64,000 bases of DNA, from assembly GCA_023159155.1 (NCBI GenBank), contig JAJNNX010000011.1, positions 558,001 through 622,000 of the forward strand, written 5' to 3'. The notes beneath the pieces were generated by a model, which saw nothing but the letters and a program-made list of their open reading frames with translations, ran no database searches and was not told the DNA's origin. The position numbers and the translations under genes were made by a program. This stretch comes from Ustulina deusta (lineage: Eukaryota > Ascomycota > Sordariomycetes > Xylariales > Xylariaceae). Shown here in pieces: positions 12,546-24,300 of this stretch; the stretch's first letter is position 1, and every line of letters begins with the position of its first letter.

Positions 12546-14620
12546 AATATTTATTATATAAAATAGTTTAAAAGTTTTGTTATTTTCCCTACTTCAAATA
12601 GTAATACAAGCCTATATATTCTAATTTATAATACTTTTAATAGAGCTATTACCTTTTATAATATTCTATTTTAAAAAACTTATTAATATTATAATTATTT
12701 ATTTTAATAAATTAAGTTTCTAAGTCTAAAGTTTAATATAAATAAAGTAAAATTAGTTTTATATTAAGTATTTAAAATACTTTATATAATAAAGCAAATA
12801 TATAAATTAAATTATAAAAAATTAAATAATCTAGCTTAAAAGTTTTATATAATATTTACTATATTGCTATTACTACTACTTCTATATCTCGGATATATCG
12901 CTAATATTACTTTTTTTGTTTTTTTTTGCTGTTTTTTTTTAGCTTTTTTTTTCTTTTTTTTTATGTTTTTTTTAGTTCTAAGTATAAGTTCTAACAGCCT
13001 GCCTTAATATATTTTATTTTTCTATAATATTTATACTTTAGTTTTTTAAATATTACCTTTTTATTTTTAAGATTAATTATTATTACTGCTTGCTTTTTTT
13101 TTTATAAAATTAAACTTAATTATTATTACTAGTACTTTTTTTAGTACTAATTAGTCCGTTTAACCTATATAGATTTTTTTATTTTTTATAATTAGTATTA
13201 TATTAGCTAAAATTAGGATTTTAGTCCCTACTAAAATCTAAAAAACTTAAGCCTAAGCTTTAAAGTCCTTTTTAAAACTATAAACAAAATATACTATAAA
13301 ATAGCTTTTAAAAAACTTATATTTAGGTTTTACTTTAATATATCTTTTTTATATTATTTTAATCTTATTTACTAGCTTCTAAACAATTAAAAATCTTTTA
13401 ATATTTATATTATCCTATTAGATTGCTAGCTAAAAAAATAACATAACTTTTTTCTAATTATATTCTTTATCTGCCTACACAAATATTTCTTTTATTATTT
13501 TAATACTATTTATTATTTAATTCTAAAAAATAAAAAAACTATTCTTTATTAAAAAAATGCCCTATTTTTAAACAGTTTTCCAAACTACTATTTATAGCTA
13601 TAAAACTTATTTAGCTTTTTTTAAAAATTGCCCTATTATAAATTTATACATATTATATATATTAATTATTATTAACATATTAAAGTACTACTTATAATAG
13701 TTTTTTTAGCCTTTAAACCTTTTAAACAAATTAATCTTAATAATATTTATATTTAGTTCTAATAATTTAGTAATAGCTTTACTAGTAATATTAATAGTAT
13801 TAGCTACGTTTTTTCTTATTAATATATTTATAACATATAAACTAAAAAAATAAATTAAAATTATAATAAAATTAAAACTTTGTTTTAAAATTATTTCTGG
13901 TCTAATTTTTATAATTATTTAAATAAAAAATATAAAACAAAATCTAAATTTTATTGCTTTATTAATAAGTTTTTAGTTAATCTATTAAAGCTAGTCTTTT
14001 TTTAGCTTTCCTATAGGTCTATATCTTTATAAAGCAATAACTATACTATATATTTAAATAGTTCTTTTTTATTTAATAATAAAAAAATATTTATATTATT
14101 TTAGTTTAATATATAATTATTTGTTTTAATTATAAATAAGTTAATATAAATATTATTTTGTTTATTATTTATCCAAAAGTTTATATAGTCCTACTATAAA
14201 GCTATATTTTGTACTATATAAAAAAAATAGTTAGTATTTAATAACCGATTTATTATAACTAGTCTAATAACCTGTTTTTTTTATTCCTTTTAAATATTAA
14301 TTATTTTGTTAGTTATAACTTAAAATAAAAAAACTAAAAACTACTATTATAAATATTTTATATTATAAAATAATAATTTTTAAAAGATCTGAGTTAAAAA
14401 GAAATTATAACTTTTTTGGTCCTTTTAACTTATTTGATTTTTTTTTTAAATTAATTAAACAGGCCGTTATAAATCTGATCTAATATTTTATTAGCTCATA
14501 TTTTTTATTAAATATAATATTATAATAGCTAGCTATTTATAGCTTAGTAAAAAAGTCTCCGGGCTTATAACCTGGTAAAATAATTAGTATACAAGTGTTA
14601 CATTCAGCTTAACTACATTA
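12546..14620. other. AT-rich RIP-degraded sequence up to isochore border
   Basis: About 2 kb of AT-rich sequence with no open frame of useful length, pyrimidine-rich in its first half. It resembles the sequence left of the LTR element and may be the other half of the element that was invaded. No domain could be read with confidence. Base composition changes sharply to balanced between about 14,590 and 14,660. Confidence 0.6.
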
Positions 14621-14749
14621 TAACAAAAGGTAGAAAGACCTTAATATATACACAAACAGTAATAACCGTGCCCTTCATGCCCTTGATCTTGTACAGTACA
14701 TGAAGTGACTCCTTGACGTAGTTCACTTTCAACACTTTGCCCAACCGCC

Positions 14750-15010
14750 GTGGCCCTCTTCAGTGCGGTCGAAGCCGTTCATCGTCGGGATAGCCCTGAG
14801 ATGGCCGAAGTGAGAAAATGGGTTGACGGCTTTGCTCGGGACGTCGAGAGTGCCGGTATAGGTATCGATCACGGTTACGTCAGTTTCAGCCCGACCAATA
14901 TTTCACTCGACACCTTTTCTGGCGAGAAAGGCGCGAAACGGTTACGGGCCCTGAAGGCCAGGTACGATCCCACCAATCTCTTCTCCACGGCCTACCCAAA
15001 GCTTGCTTGA
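14750..15010 (+). pseudogene. C-terminal fragment of a berberine-bridge-type FAD-linked oxidase
   Basis: Eighty-six codons ending in RYDPTNLF...YPKLA, the typical end of the BBE domain that closes fungal FAD_binding_4/BBE oxidases (flavoproteins of about 450-550 residues, often in secondary-metabolite clusters). The open frame begins at a GTG, and an in-frame TGA at 14714-14716 lies just upstream. Nothing resembling the FAD-binding part is present, because the sequence becomes RIP-type AT-rich within about 150 bp. The gene therefore appears cut off by the repeat block, or its 5' part has been destroyed by RIP spreading. The remaining tail itself is clean. The function is recognised only at domain-family level. 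Confidence 0.65.
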
Positions 15011-15289
15011 GAGCAGAACAGCAGCGACTCAGCAGCAGGAGGATGCAGTCGCCGTATCAGAAGTTGGATGAGACACCAATAGTGGCGCTAGATAGGGCAA
15101 GTCTTTGAATACAATAGAAAATTTTATTGGAACACTGTTCTGAGCAACCGAATCCTCCTCAGTTGCTGCCCCGTTTGGACTTTTACCTATCGTAACGTAG
15201 CCTATGTGTCACTATGCACAGTTACATGGACGACACGCATGGGAGTCAGTCACTGAGCCTCAATGCATCATGGGGACTATCAATCATAT
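15011..15289. other. Short intergenic spacer
   Basis: Lies between the oxidase fragment and the 3' end of the minus-strand regulator gene. No coding signal or repeat seen. Confidence 0.5.
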
Positions 15290-16316
15290 CTACTGGAGCA
15301 ATTCTTCTAAAGTGATAGACGCCATCGCTGCACTATTTGGTGGGCTCCTTTGGGTGAGTTGCAGCACGTCCTTGGATGATACCACCTCTATCACCCCCTG
15401 AATCTTGTTTAGCCCACCACTCAGCCTAACCATTTCATTGATGGCATCGACATATCTGCCCCAGGCAAGAAGGTCTCCGGCGGCAAGCTAGAAAGTTTCA
15501 AGGCGTTGTTAGAGAGATAGTAATTTGTACAGTCAAACAAGAGGATGAAGAAGAAGCGAAGCTTGCACGAGTGGAATTGGAAGCCCAATGAGGGCTTGGC
15601 GTGTCTTCATCTGATGCCAATTGAAGCATGGTAGAGATAGTGATATCGCTTATCGTCGGTGCACGCGAGGTACAGATTGCTGCGATGGACTCGGCAAGAA
15701 GACACAGACAGGCCGCCTTGTATTGCCGAGCATACTGATAGTACCAGGTCACGTCTGTCCTGGCGTACAGGCTACGACAGGCACTGGTATAGAGGCCCAT
15801 ATGCGTTCCGTGATTCTCGAGAGCTACGAGAAGCCATTCACGTAAGACTGTAGCTTTGTAAGCTCGGCCGGGGCTCAAGCGATTGGTGAGATCTTCATTG
15901 ACCGGAATTACCGCGTCCACATCTAGTGACCATCAGTTCTACCGCACGTGTTCCATCTCCACCGACGACGCATCACATGCTGTTAAAATTGGCCGTCAAC
16001 TCACATCAGCCTCACAATATCTTACGAGGGAAGATTCAAACTGCGACACGGGGTCCTGTAGGCACTCAGGCTGGCTCTGTGGAAAGATGGGGCTGTCAAG
16101 AGGCGAACATGAGGCCGCCGCAAGAGAGCTGTCGACTCTTGTCTCCTGTCCCGAGCTCACCGGTATGGACTTGTGCCGCCGGGCCAGATACTTGGTAGTT
16201 CGCTCCCTCCTCGCTACAGCATGTGCCTGCTTCGCTACATGGGCTCTGGTCAAATTGGGAGGGGTAGCAGGATCAGACACCCAAAACAGGTTCATGCCTT
16301 GTATGACTGACGGCAT
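15290..16316 (-). CDS. Short Fungal_trans_2-type transcription factor domain protein
   Basis: Three exons fit: 16316-16016, 15922-15531, 15487-15290. The introns are 93 bp (GTGAGG...CACTAG) and 43 bp (GTACAA...CTAAC...TAG). The joined length is 891 nt (296 aa plus stop), and no internal stop remains. The N-terminus has the motif FWVSDP..., then a basic stretch with RAHVAKQAHAVARRERT, typical of regulators that carry the Fungal_trans_2 (DUF3468) region without a clear zinc cluster. The middle matches the family helix pattern (YYQYARQYKAACLCLL, then ISDITISTMLQLAS), and the end has the RGGL-like MVRLSGGLNKI. Start ATG at 16316 has CCGCC upstream. The family is usually 400-550 aa, so about 100-200 residues are missing after the RGGL-like motif. 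It may be a short active form or a decaying gene. The first intron donor was chosen to keep frame and is the least certain part. Confidence 0.6.
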
Positions 16317-16974
16317 GGCGGAAAGCAGAGAGATGTAGCGTGGGTAATCCGATGTTTGGTGCTGGGGTGGAAAAGTTCAATGCAGGATCAGGTAGGTACC
16401 TATACACCTGAGAGACGCTGGCAGACAGACACGTGGAAAAAGCTCGTTAGCGACGACGAGGCGCTGAGACGGCTAACATGCTGGACAAACTAGTCTTCTT
16501 TAGGCCACTTCAAAGCTTGGCATTCACCAGGTAATTATTCGTTGACTGCAGGCTGCAGGCTGCAATGCATGCTGCGCCTGGTCTCGGCGAGATAGGGTTT
16601 GTGGGATAATCAACAACGAGAAGAAAGGGGCATTAGCACTTGGCACTCGGTGCTGAGTAGGTATCTATCTATTCAGTGAGTTGGATTCGATTCCTAGCAG
16701 CTCTATCTGGGTGTCCGCTAGTTAGCTCATCTGGCATGAATAGGTACCTAACTCTTCTCCTCATCTAAGTCACGATAGTTTCTGTGTTCGGACCTATATG
16801 CCCAGGCAATCTACTTCGTCTGTTCATTTTCGCACCCAGACGCTCGCATACGTCGTCTCCTTTCAATTTACTCTGACATCGTTGTGGCATAGATGGTAAC
16901 TATACCCTGCTGTCCCTCATAACTCTTGCCCTGAGACACTCCAGAAGAGGGAATAAGGGGCGCCGGATACCAAC
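16317..16974. other. Intergenic, 5' flank of regulator
   Basis: About 650 bp of balanced composition. A small direct repeat of GGCTGCAGGCTGCA-type sequence lies near 16,550. No reading frame with recognisable content. Confidence 0.5.
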
Positions 16975-17335
16975 CTGGATATTGTTCGGGATCCAGTCGA
17001 CGAAGTACGTTGAGTTACGGCCTTGGACGTTGTGCATCTGTTCTTCTATCTCTTTCATAGATAATTTGCCTCGACTAGTCGAGATGGAGAGGGCGACTTA
17101 CAACATGGCTGAGCATCGCTGCCACCATATTCTTCGGATCAAACATCTGCCGGGTCAATGCTTGAACGGTTAAATTGCGGAATGCCCCAGCACCTGGCCT
17201 GAGGCTGGTCAATGGTGTGTAGCCAACCATGAAGAAGTGCAGCCGTGGGAAAGGGACCATGTTGACTGCTCGGTTACAGAGGTCCGAGTTGACCTGGCCT
17301 GGAAATCGCAATGATGTTGATATGCCTGACAGGTA
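16975..17335 (-). pseudogene. Beta-tubulin pseudogene fragment
   Basis: Minus-strand translation from 17332 gives [36 protein letters not shown] and QMFDPKNM, which is the C-terminal half of the GTPase core of beta-tubulin with many substitutions. The frame ends at a TAG at 17077-17075. Tubulin-like sequence resumes in another frame at about 17067-16975 with [11 protein letters not shown] and ending in the conserved WIPNN.Q motif. So there is a stop, a frame change and a diverged stretch between them. The N-terminal GTP-binding half and the acidic tail were not found on either side. The gene was probably an extra, divergent beta-tubulin, not the essential copy. Its neighbours are a regulator, an oxidase stub and a drug-type transporter. 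Confidence 0.8.
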
Positions 17336-19408
17336 TTGCCATTTTTACCATTGTTCATGGTTCTTGTGAGTGCTGCTCGGTCGCTCTATTCAGCCCGGTC
17401 GATTAATAGGTCGTCGCGGAATAGGTCGAATCTTAGAGGTGTATTGAGTGGAAATGCGGTCGGTGGTTGTTGTGCTAACTCTGTGCCTATTTCCGTTTCT
17501 CGGATATACTTCCAATGAGTCGCCAGAGGAAAACGAGAACAGGTTCCCGTTGCCTTCGCGAGCTTTTACGTGTAATATATGAATTTCTCGATTGATACGC
17601 TAGTCTTATGTCGCGGTACTAGCACTAGGGTGAGGAGCCAATGGGCATGAATAAGCTTGATCTAGGCCGATACATTATATACCTACCTAGATTGAGCTAT
17701 GTACGGCACATCAATTGTATAGAATATGAAAGTTCACTTCGAGCCAATTGGACGCGTTCTAAAGCGACCGAAAGGAATAAAAATCGGTATTGCTAGATAC
17801 AGTTCTCAATTCAGGATCGTATATGTTATTATTATTATCGCTGTTGCCCTGTTCGGAGATGGATATCCAGAACGGCAGCAAGAGCCAACTCGATGGCGTT
17901 AAGAGTCGAAAGTAGGCAATGAATTGAGACTAGATGTCATCGATTGAAGACTGGAGACCGTACATAAGAAATTGTCGTATGTTTATCCCAATATTCTACA
18001 CGTGTATTAGTAGTAGTATATACATGTTCGACCCTGGTACTACACTAATCTGCAACGTGCTCGGGCATCTGAGACATAGCACGGCCCGAGGGCACGGGTA
18101 GGTAGTCACACTTGAAGCTGAAAGACCCAGTTAGATGGTACCATTCTGTGCTGCACCGACTTCTATGTTTTTGCTGCTTTCATAGTACCTAGAGCCATTG
18201 GTTGCAGCTCGGAAATTGATTTCTATTTGCTAAGCTACCAATGAGTTATGTATGGCAGGGAAGAGTGTTATAAATTAGATCTTCCGATATACACAAATCC
18301 AATACTCATACCTACTGCAGTATCTACTTCCTTGAGTTGTCGGCTCCAGGTGATATCCACATCCCGAAGTAAAAAAAAAAAAAAAAGATGGGACAACCTA
18401 GTGGGGGGATTGTTAATGCACAACAAATCTTCGATACGACGTCCATGGATACAAACCCCCCACCTCACTTCAATTTTTTTTGCCAAGCTTTCCCAAGATG
18501 CCTTGTTCACTGCACCATCATTTGACAGCAGTGAGAGCGAAGCTCCAAGGTAAGTAATGTGATATCGATAAAGAATTCTATATCTTTCCTTGTAGATACG
18601 CTATACATGTTGCGCACAACCTAGATAGTGTGTATCTGTGATCACTGATCAACAAAAGCCCTCCGCGCTCGGTGTATCGTGTAAAAAGCCGAAGCGCGAA
18701 GCTAGGATTAGTAATATAGTGAAGATACGCACTGATACGAAGAATATGTCTTGACAATCTCGGTTCAATGCCTTCTCTTCCTAGGTAGCATAACAGGTTG
18801 GGCTGAAATGGCTTATAAGATTAGAGCCACTTAACTCCTGGAAAAAATGCCGATTTCAGACTATTCACCAGTTTATCATAGGAGATTTAGCTGTATAATG
18901 TTCAGTATATCCGCAGTAACCCAACACCCCTTATATGTAACGCCGGGGAGGGAGTTAGCCCGTCTTATCCCCGCTAGAATCTAGCTAGAATTAGTATGCC
19001 GACCTTCCAAATGTGGATATCGGTTCGTGATGAGCACGATGAAAGGTTGAATCTGTGCATTAGTGTATACTAGGTGTGGGTAATGCGTAATGCTAGCAGG
19101 GCGTTCTTTTACAAATCAGGGTGCAAGTACACCAAAAGGTGCGCGCCCTTTATAGCTGGTTAAAGATGTAGACGCGGCTCGCCACTTCCCCCCCCCCCGA
19201 GCTTCGTGAACACGGCAGTTATCCATAGTTCCCTCGCCAAGCGTTTGTCGCTTCGAGTCAGTCTTCCGGCCAAGTGTTAATCGGTGTCCCTTTCGAACCA
19301 GCGGGATAACTGCAGCAGCTGGAAAGGTTTCCCGCAATTCCTCGATCGGAACCTAGGCGTGTTGTGCTAAAGTATTTGCGAGGATTACTGAGCGTTGTTT
19401 CTATCACC
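17336..19408. other. Intergenic, including transporter promoter
   Basis: About 2 kb without recognisable coding sequence. It contains an A15-type homopolymer near 18,370 and a C10 run near 19,188. The remaining N-terminal half of the tubulin copy was looked for here on the minus strand and not seen. Confidence 0.5.
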
Positions 19409-21301
19409 ATGGCCGGGTCGGGAGATTCGGAAAAGGCGACACGGGTCGAGAACAGCGAGACGGAACCCACCGAGAAGCATAGTCGCACAGCGAGCAAAAC
19501 GTCACTCGCGGCAGAAGAGACGGCCAGTCGTAGTAGTGATTCAAGCTCAATCGGCCGCGTGTCAGAAGACAGTATCGCCTTGGAACCCTTGGACCATTCA
19601 ATCTCACCGGCGCTTCAGGAAGTGATACAGATCCAGACCGCGACGAGCGTGGGCAGTTCGATATCTCGACCACCCGAGTTCGAGGTCGATTTTGCAGATG
19701 GCGAAAACCCCAGGGAATGGCCGCTTTGGCTTCGAGCCTGGATGACTTTTGCGATCAGTTACTCCACATGGATTGTCGTGCTGTACAGTACAACCTATAC
19801 GTCTTCTATACCTGGCTTAATCGAGCAGTTTGATGTACCAAGTCAGACTATTGCAACGCTAGGTGTTACAACGTATCTTATAGGACTGGGTTTGGGATCT
19901 CTCGTCTGGGCACCTGTCAGCGAGTTGTACGGCCGCAAACCTGTATATCTTGTTTGCACCGCCATATTTACCCTACTGATTCTTCCAGCGTGCCTCGCAA
20001 CGTCGCTCACCGAGATCCTCGTTGTCCGATTTTTCGGGTACGTCGGGTCATCATTCTCCACTATTCTCCACTGGAATACCTGCTAATAGCCAATCCCCTT
20101 CAGTGCTCTATTCGGTGCCGCCTTGATTGCGAATAGTGCTGGAACGGTTGTCGACATCTCAACAGAGGAAAATCGTGCGTTGATTCTATCAATTTGGAGT
20201 CTTGCCCCTCTGAATGGACCTGTAACGGGACCGGTCATCGGAGGCTTTGTTTTCCAGTATCTCGGCTGGCGATGGGACAACTGGCTCATATTGATTCTCG
20301 CCGGTGTTGCTTCGATTTTCATGTTGGGCACGACCGAAACATACGCCCCAACTCTTCTCAAGGCCAAGGCGGCACGCATGCGCAAAGAGACAGACGACGA
20401 CAGATGGTGGACTCGTTATGACCTGAATCTCTCACCAATCGACATAGTCAAAGTAAACCTCACTCGACCTCTCATCCTCTTCGCTACCGAGCCCATCTTG
20501 TGGTTTTTTAACCTTTGGTGAGCATTTCCTCTGCTAAACATCCCCACGAAAAAGCCCCACTGACATGATTTCAGGATCTCGGTCGTATACGGGATTCTTT
20601 ATTTGTGCTTCGTAGCATATCCAATCGTCTTCACTGACCATCGCGGCTGGTCTTCTGGTCTCACGGGTCTATCTTTCGTTGGGATTGGTATCGGCACAAC
20701 GATCGGGATTGTGGGCGAGCCCATCTGTCGTCGAATTATCTTAAATCACCCTGTCGATCCAGTAACAGGCCGCAGACCCCCGGAGGCTACTGCACGTATT
20801 CTTGCCATCGGCTCCGTCCTGACGCCCATAGGTCAGCTCATCTTCGCCTGGACATCCCTGCCCCCGACCCATTGGGCCGTTTCTATCGCGTTCGGGATTC
20901 CTTTCGGACTCGGGAATGCTCTTACCTTTATTTACGGATCCAACTATCTCGCGGGCGCCTACGGTATCTATGCAGCCTCGGCACTGGCGGGAAATGCAGT
21001 GAGCCGAAGCCTGTTGGGCGGGCTACTCCCCTTGGCCGGCCCCAAATTATATGAGACCCTCACACCACCTTGGGCCGGTACTTTCCTCGGACTGCTGGAA
21101 GTCGCTTTGATTCCCATTCCGTTCGTATTCTGGCGTTACGGCGACAAAATCCGTGCCAACAGTCCTGCCATCAGAGCTCTCCGCGAGGATCAGGAGAGAA
21201 TCGAGCGCAGAGCGGCCAGAGCCCAGAGACGAAAGGAGAGAATGCATCAGAAAACCGTCGTCGGCGCTGCGGCAGAGCCTACAAAAGACGAGAGTGTATA
21301 A
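19409..21301 (+). CDS. MFS transporter, DHA1-type drug/polyamine antiporter-like
   Basis: Exons 19409-20037, 20104-20517 and 20575-21301, with introns of 66 and 57 bp (GTACGT...CAG, GTGAGC...CAG). The joined frame is 1,770 nt (589 aa). Start ATG at 19409 lies in CACCATGGCC. About 100 hydrophilic N-terminal residues rich in Ser/Glu precede about 12 hydrophobic segments. The loop after the second segment has SELYGRKP, the MFS motif A, and the start of the fifth region has RFFGALFGAALIANSAGTVVD, which is highly typical of fungal 12-TM DHA1 proteins. A basic and glutamate-rich cytosolic tail closes the protein. The family exports toxins, polyamines or metabolites across the plasma membrane using the proton gradient. 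Substrate cannot be told from sequence. Its position next to an oxidase stub, a regulator and a tubulin copy fits an export role in a former metabolite cluster (inference). Confidence 0.88.
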
Positions 21302-23124
21302 ACCCCCAATCAGAACAGATAGATGGTAGTAGGCTCAGTACACACAGACAAGAGTATCGTACGCATGCAGCTGCAAATGAGTGCAAAACGAGGCTGAATA
21401 AGCGAAGACCGATCTGAAGCTGACGGAGTATGAAGCCGACTACAAAGGTGGGGAAGATGGAGGTGCCAGCTGTAACAGAAGTAAGTGGTGGGTGACCCCA
21501 CTATTCTTTTTCGTGGTCACGTGATGCTACATAGATGGATATTCGCGCTACCCAGGTACCCAGGTACTCAGCGCTCGGACTGCATTGAATTTTGGATTTA
21601 AAGTTACTAACATGTTTAATGGATAGGGGTTGTTGCATGATTGGAGTTGGATTATAGATTGAACGTCATAATACTTTTAGCATACCCTTATGACCGGGCA
21701 GTTAATATATTGGATACCCTGAAGCAAACGCATCTCACTACCTACCTAGGTAGCATCTGATTCATCTGGCGATCTTCATGCGGGTGTGGTCGCATGCATG
21801 AATCGCATACCTAGGTATTCTAAGCGATTGAGGTGAGAGCGCATATATCAGTATGTGCACATACGTTTCCAGCCCAAAATACAGACTCTGTCAAACTTGG
21901 CTGATCGCGGTCTTGACAATTGAGTTACTGGGATGAGAGTAATGGTGTAGTCCCTGAGCCCGTCTCGTTCTCCGCTCGTTGGTAATGGACACGGTTTATC
22001 AAGGCTCAATAGAAATGCTTAACAAGGGGCCAGACGATACGCACGGATTACTTGGAAGGGTACTTAACTCGATTAATTCGACGATGCACTGGTGCTCCAG
22101 TTTGCATATTTGTCTTTTAGTATCTAGGTTAAGCTGTTTCTTGGGCTGTCGGGTGTTCTCACGTATCCCAAGCCCAGTATAATTGAAGAGATGAGTTCTC
22201 ATATGATCACCCCTACGAAAGCAACTCTAAGACCAATTAAGTAAGTGGTCTCGCTACCTCGATGCCGGATCAAATAGTTAGCTCGAGGCTTGCTAGATGT
22301 GAGAAAACGCCCAGCAGTTCTCCTAAATGAGGTGTCCACGATCGGTTCGCCCGCCGGAGGGTAAAACCCTTTCTTCGCGAAAACTTTCTCTGGCCGTCAC
22401 GCTGAATTAGTTAGCTCATCCTCATCTCTTTGGCTGATGTTTGGTTCAATTGGGACAAATTGTTCATCTTTGTCGGTCTGTCACAACAAGCCCTCATTGA
22501 GCCATCATATCTTCTTTATCGCGTTTACGATAGGTTATCTCTATAACATTATCGAGCCTCGTAGAAGATATTGTTAATCGTAGGAGAGCGCCAGGGATAG
22601 CGACGAAGATACCCATCCTTCAATTTATCCCGTAATTGCTTAAATCATAGGGACTATCCACAACGACGTTATTAGACGAGGGCTTGTTGCGATGACGATG
22701 CATACACTGAATGTCGATGTGTTTAAATCGCACTTCAATATTATAGAACAGCGTAAGGCAGCATGCTGCGCCTATAGCATATATTGAAGCGAGATTAGGA
22801 AGAGCCACTACAAAATTGGCGTGGTACAGAACAGGGGGGGTATTTCGGAAATAACTTTTGGAACAAAGAAAGGTATTTCTCGCGACTTGAGGAAACGAAA
22901 CAAAGAGCAAACACTAAAACAGTATACTTGTTTCTAGATACTGGAAGCAGTAAGTCAGGTTGGAAGACGAGAACAATAGTATTGATATGGAACAACTGCT
23001 GTGATCTCAATCGCTGTGGTTGCTCTATACACGGCTATCGTTTGTTTTTAGCTTTAAAATGGACTCGATTAACGTTAACATAAATACTAGGTACTCTTAC
23101 AAAATTACAAAGCTACAAATCTAG
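21302..23124. other. Intergenic region
   Basis: About 1.8 kb. Contains a CTACCTACCTAGGTAG word near 21,740, one of many dispersed through the window. Only short random frames; no recognisable gene. Confidence 0.5.
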
Positions 23125-24300
23125 ATGGCAGCCCATGTGTATCTCCCCTCGACAATGTCTGCCAGCAACAATCATTATACCCTATTGGGACGGCGCCGCA
23201 GTTATTGCTCACCCCTGCCTCGGCGCCGCTTCAGGAGACCAAGGTTCCGTCATATTTACAAAGCAATCGGTGGCAGATGCAAGCTTACATTAATAAAACT
23301 AACGAATCGGATAGGCTGTACTTACAAACAAATAGCAAGACGTGGCGTGAAACGCATGTCGATGCATAGCTCGTCAATGCATAGCTCAGAACCATCATCT
23401 CGAAGTCTTTCAGCTACAATAAGTGAGCTATCGGATGGCTCGAGTTCCCGGTCCGCTTCTTCTGTCGCAAACCTACCAGCTGAGGTAGGCCTTGCGTCCT
23501 CGCCTGACGAAGGAGAACATTCTCAAGCATCGTGGGAATATTCAAATAGCCCCCCTTGCATTGTGCATTCTCGCGTGTCTCCCGAGCGCCAGATGGAAGC
23601 TAACGAGGAATTTCAATGGAATCTTCCAGCCCGCAACGCAGATCAGATTTTTCGCTGGGTTGCGGGGGAAGAGGTTGAGCCACCTTCACAGGGCACCCGA
23701 GGCCTTCTTGTCTCTTCCGAGCGCTCGTCAACCATCCTGCTTGATGATATTGACTGTTCACAATTGTTCACCCAGCTTAATCGTTTGAGGAATCCACTGA
23801 TCACGGTACCGGAACCCGAACAGATGGCAGGGCGCAGCTTAGAGGACAATCTAGGAAGTATGTCGCTTGCTGACACTCCTCTTGGCCAAGGGCATAGAAA
23901 CGAGATGTCTGAAAACCGCCTCGAAGGAGTAAGAGGTATTGTCGAGGTACGACTCTTTGACTGCCGAACGTTAGAAGTAAGTGATGGGTATATGAGCAAC
24001 CCCCCTATAGCCGAGCTTATTGCAAAAGCGAGAAACTTCCTGCACCAATATAATAGATTTCTTCCGCCACGCGGCAATTCAACCATGGTTTTTGGAATGT
24101 ATGGAGATATGCATCTACACTACCCCAATTGTGCGGGATCGATGCCGTTTCACTTCGCTACTATCTCCGAGGGGCATAGGATAATGGTGATCAAGGATTG
24201 GCAGTGTGTTCTTCAAGAGCACCATCGAGTGTGCGAGGGTTTAGTGCTATGGATTGGTGTTAGCCCGAATGATTGTGATCACAAATGTAGATGCGGATGA
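23125..24300 (+). CDS. Hypothetical protein, no recognised domain
   Basis: A single 391-codon ORF with ATG at 23125 and stop TGA at 24298-24300. I do not recognise the family. Residues about 20-75 are strongly basic with repeated RRR clusters, which could be a nuclear or nucleolar signal. Residues about 75-115 are Ser-rich and contain a doubled SMHSS. The middle is acidic and hydrophilic. The last 120 residues look folded (MVFGMYGDMHLHYPNC...MPFHFATIS...IMVIKDWQC...GLVLWIGVSPNDC) and end in a His/Cys-rich tail, DCDHKCRCG. There is no signal peptide or membrane segment. The length of the open frame in a gene-poor region, with clean codons, argues that it is real. The start could also be the ATG at codon 11. 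Confidence 0.55.
   Translation: MAAHVYLPSTMSASNNHYTLLGRRRSYCSPLPRRRFRRPRFRHIYKAIGGRCKLTLIKLTNRIGCTYKQIARRGVKRMSMHSSSMHSSEPSSRSLSATISELSDGSSSRSASSVANLPAEVGLASSPDEGEHSQASWEYSNSPPCIVHSRVSPERQMEANEEFQWNLPARNADQIFRWVAGEEVEPPSQGTRGLLVSSERSSTILLDDIDCSQLFTQLNRLRNPLITVPEPEQMAGRSLEDNLGSMSLADTPLGQGHRNEMSENRLEGVRGIVEVRLFDCRTLEVSDGYMSNPPIAELIAKARNFLHQYNRFLPPRGNSTMVFGMYGDMHLHYPNCAGSMPFHFATISEGHRIMVIKDWQCVLQEHHRVCEGLVLWIGVSPNDCDHKCRCG

Noticed and set aside
15883..16338. 151-codon plus-strand ORF
   Set aside because: Antisense to the Fungal_trans_2-type gene, whose minus-strand exons have family motifs and matching splice sites.
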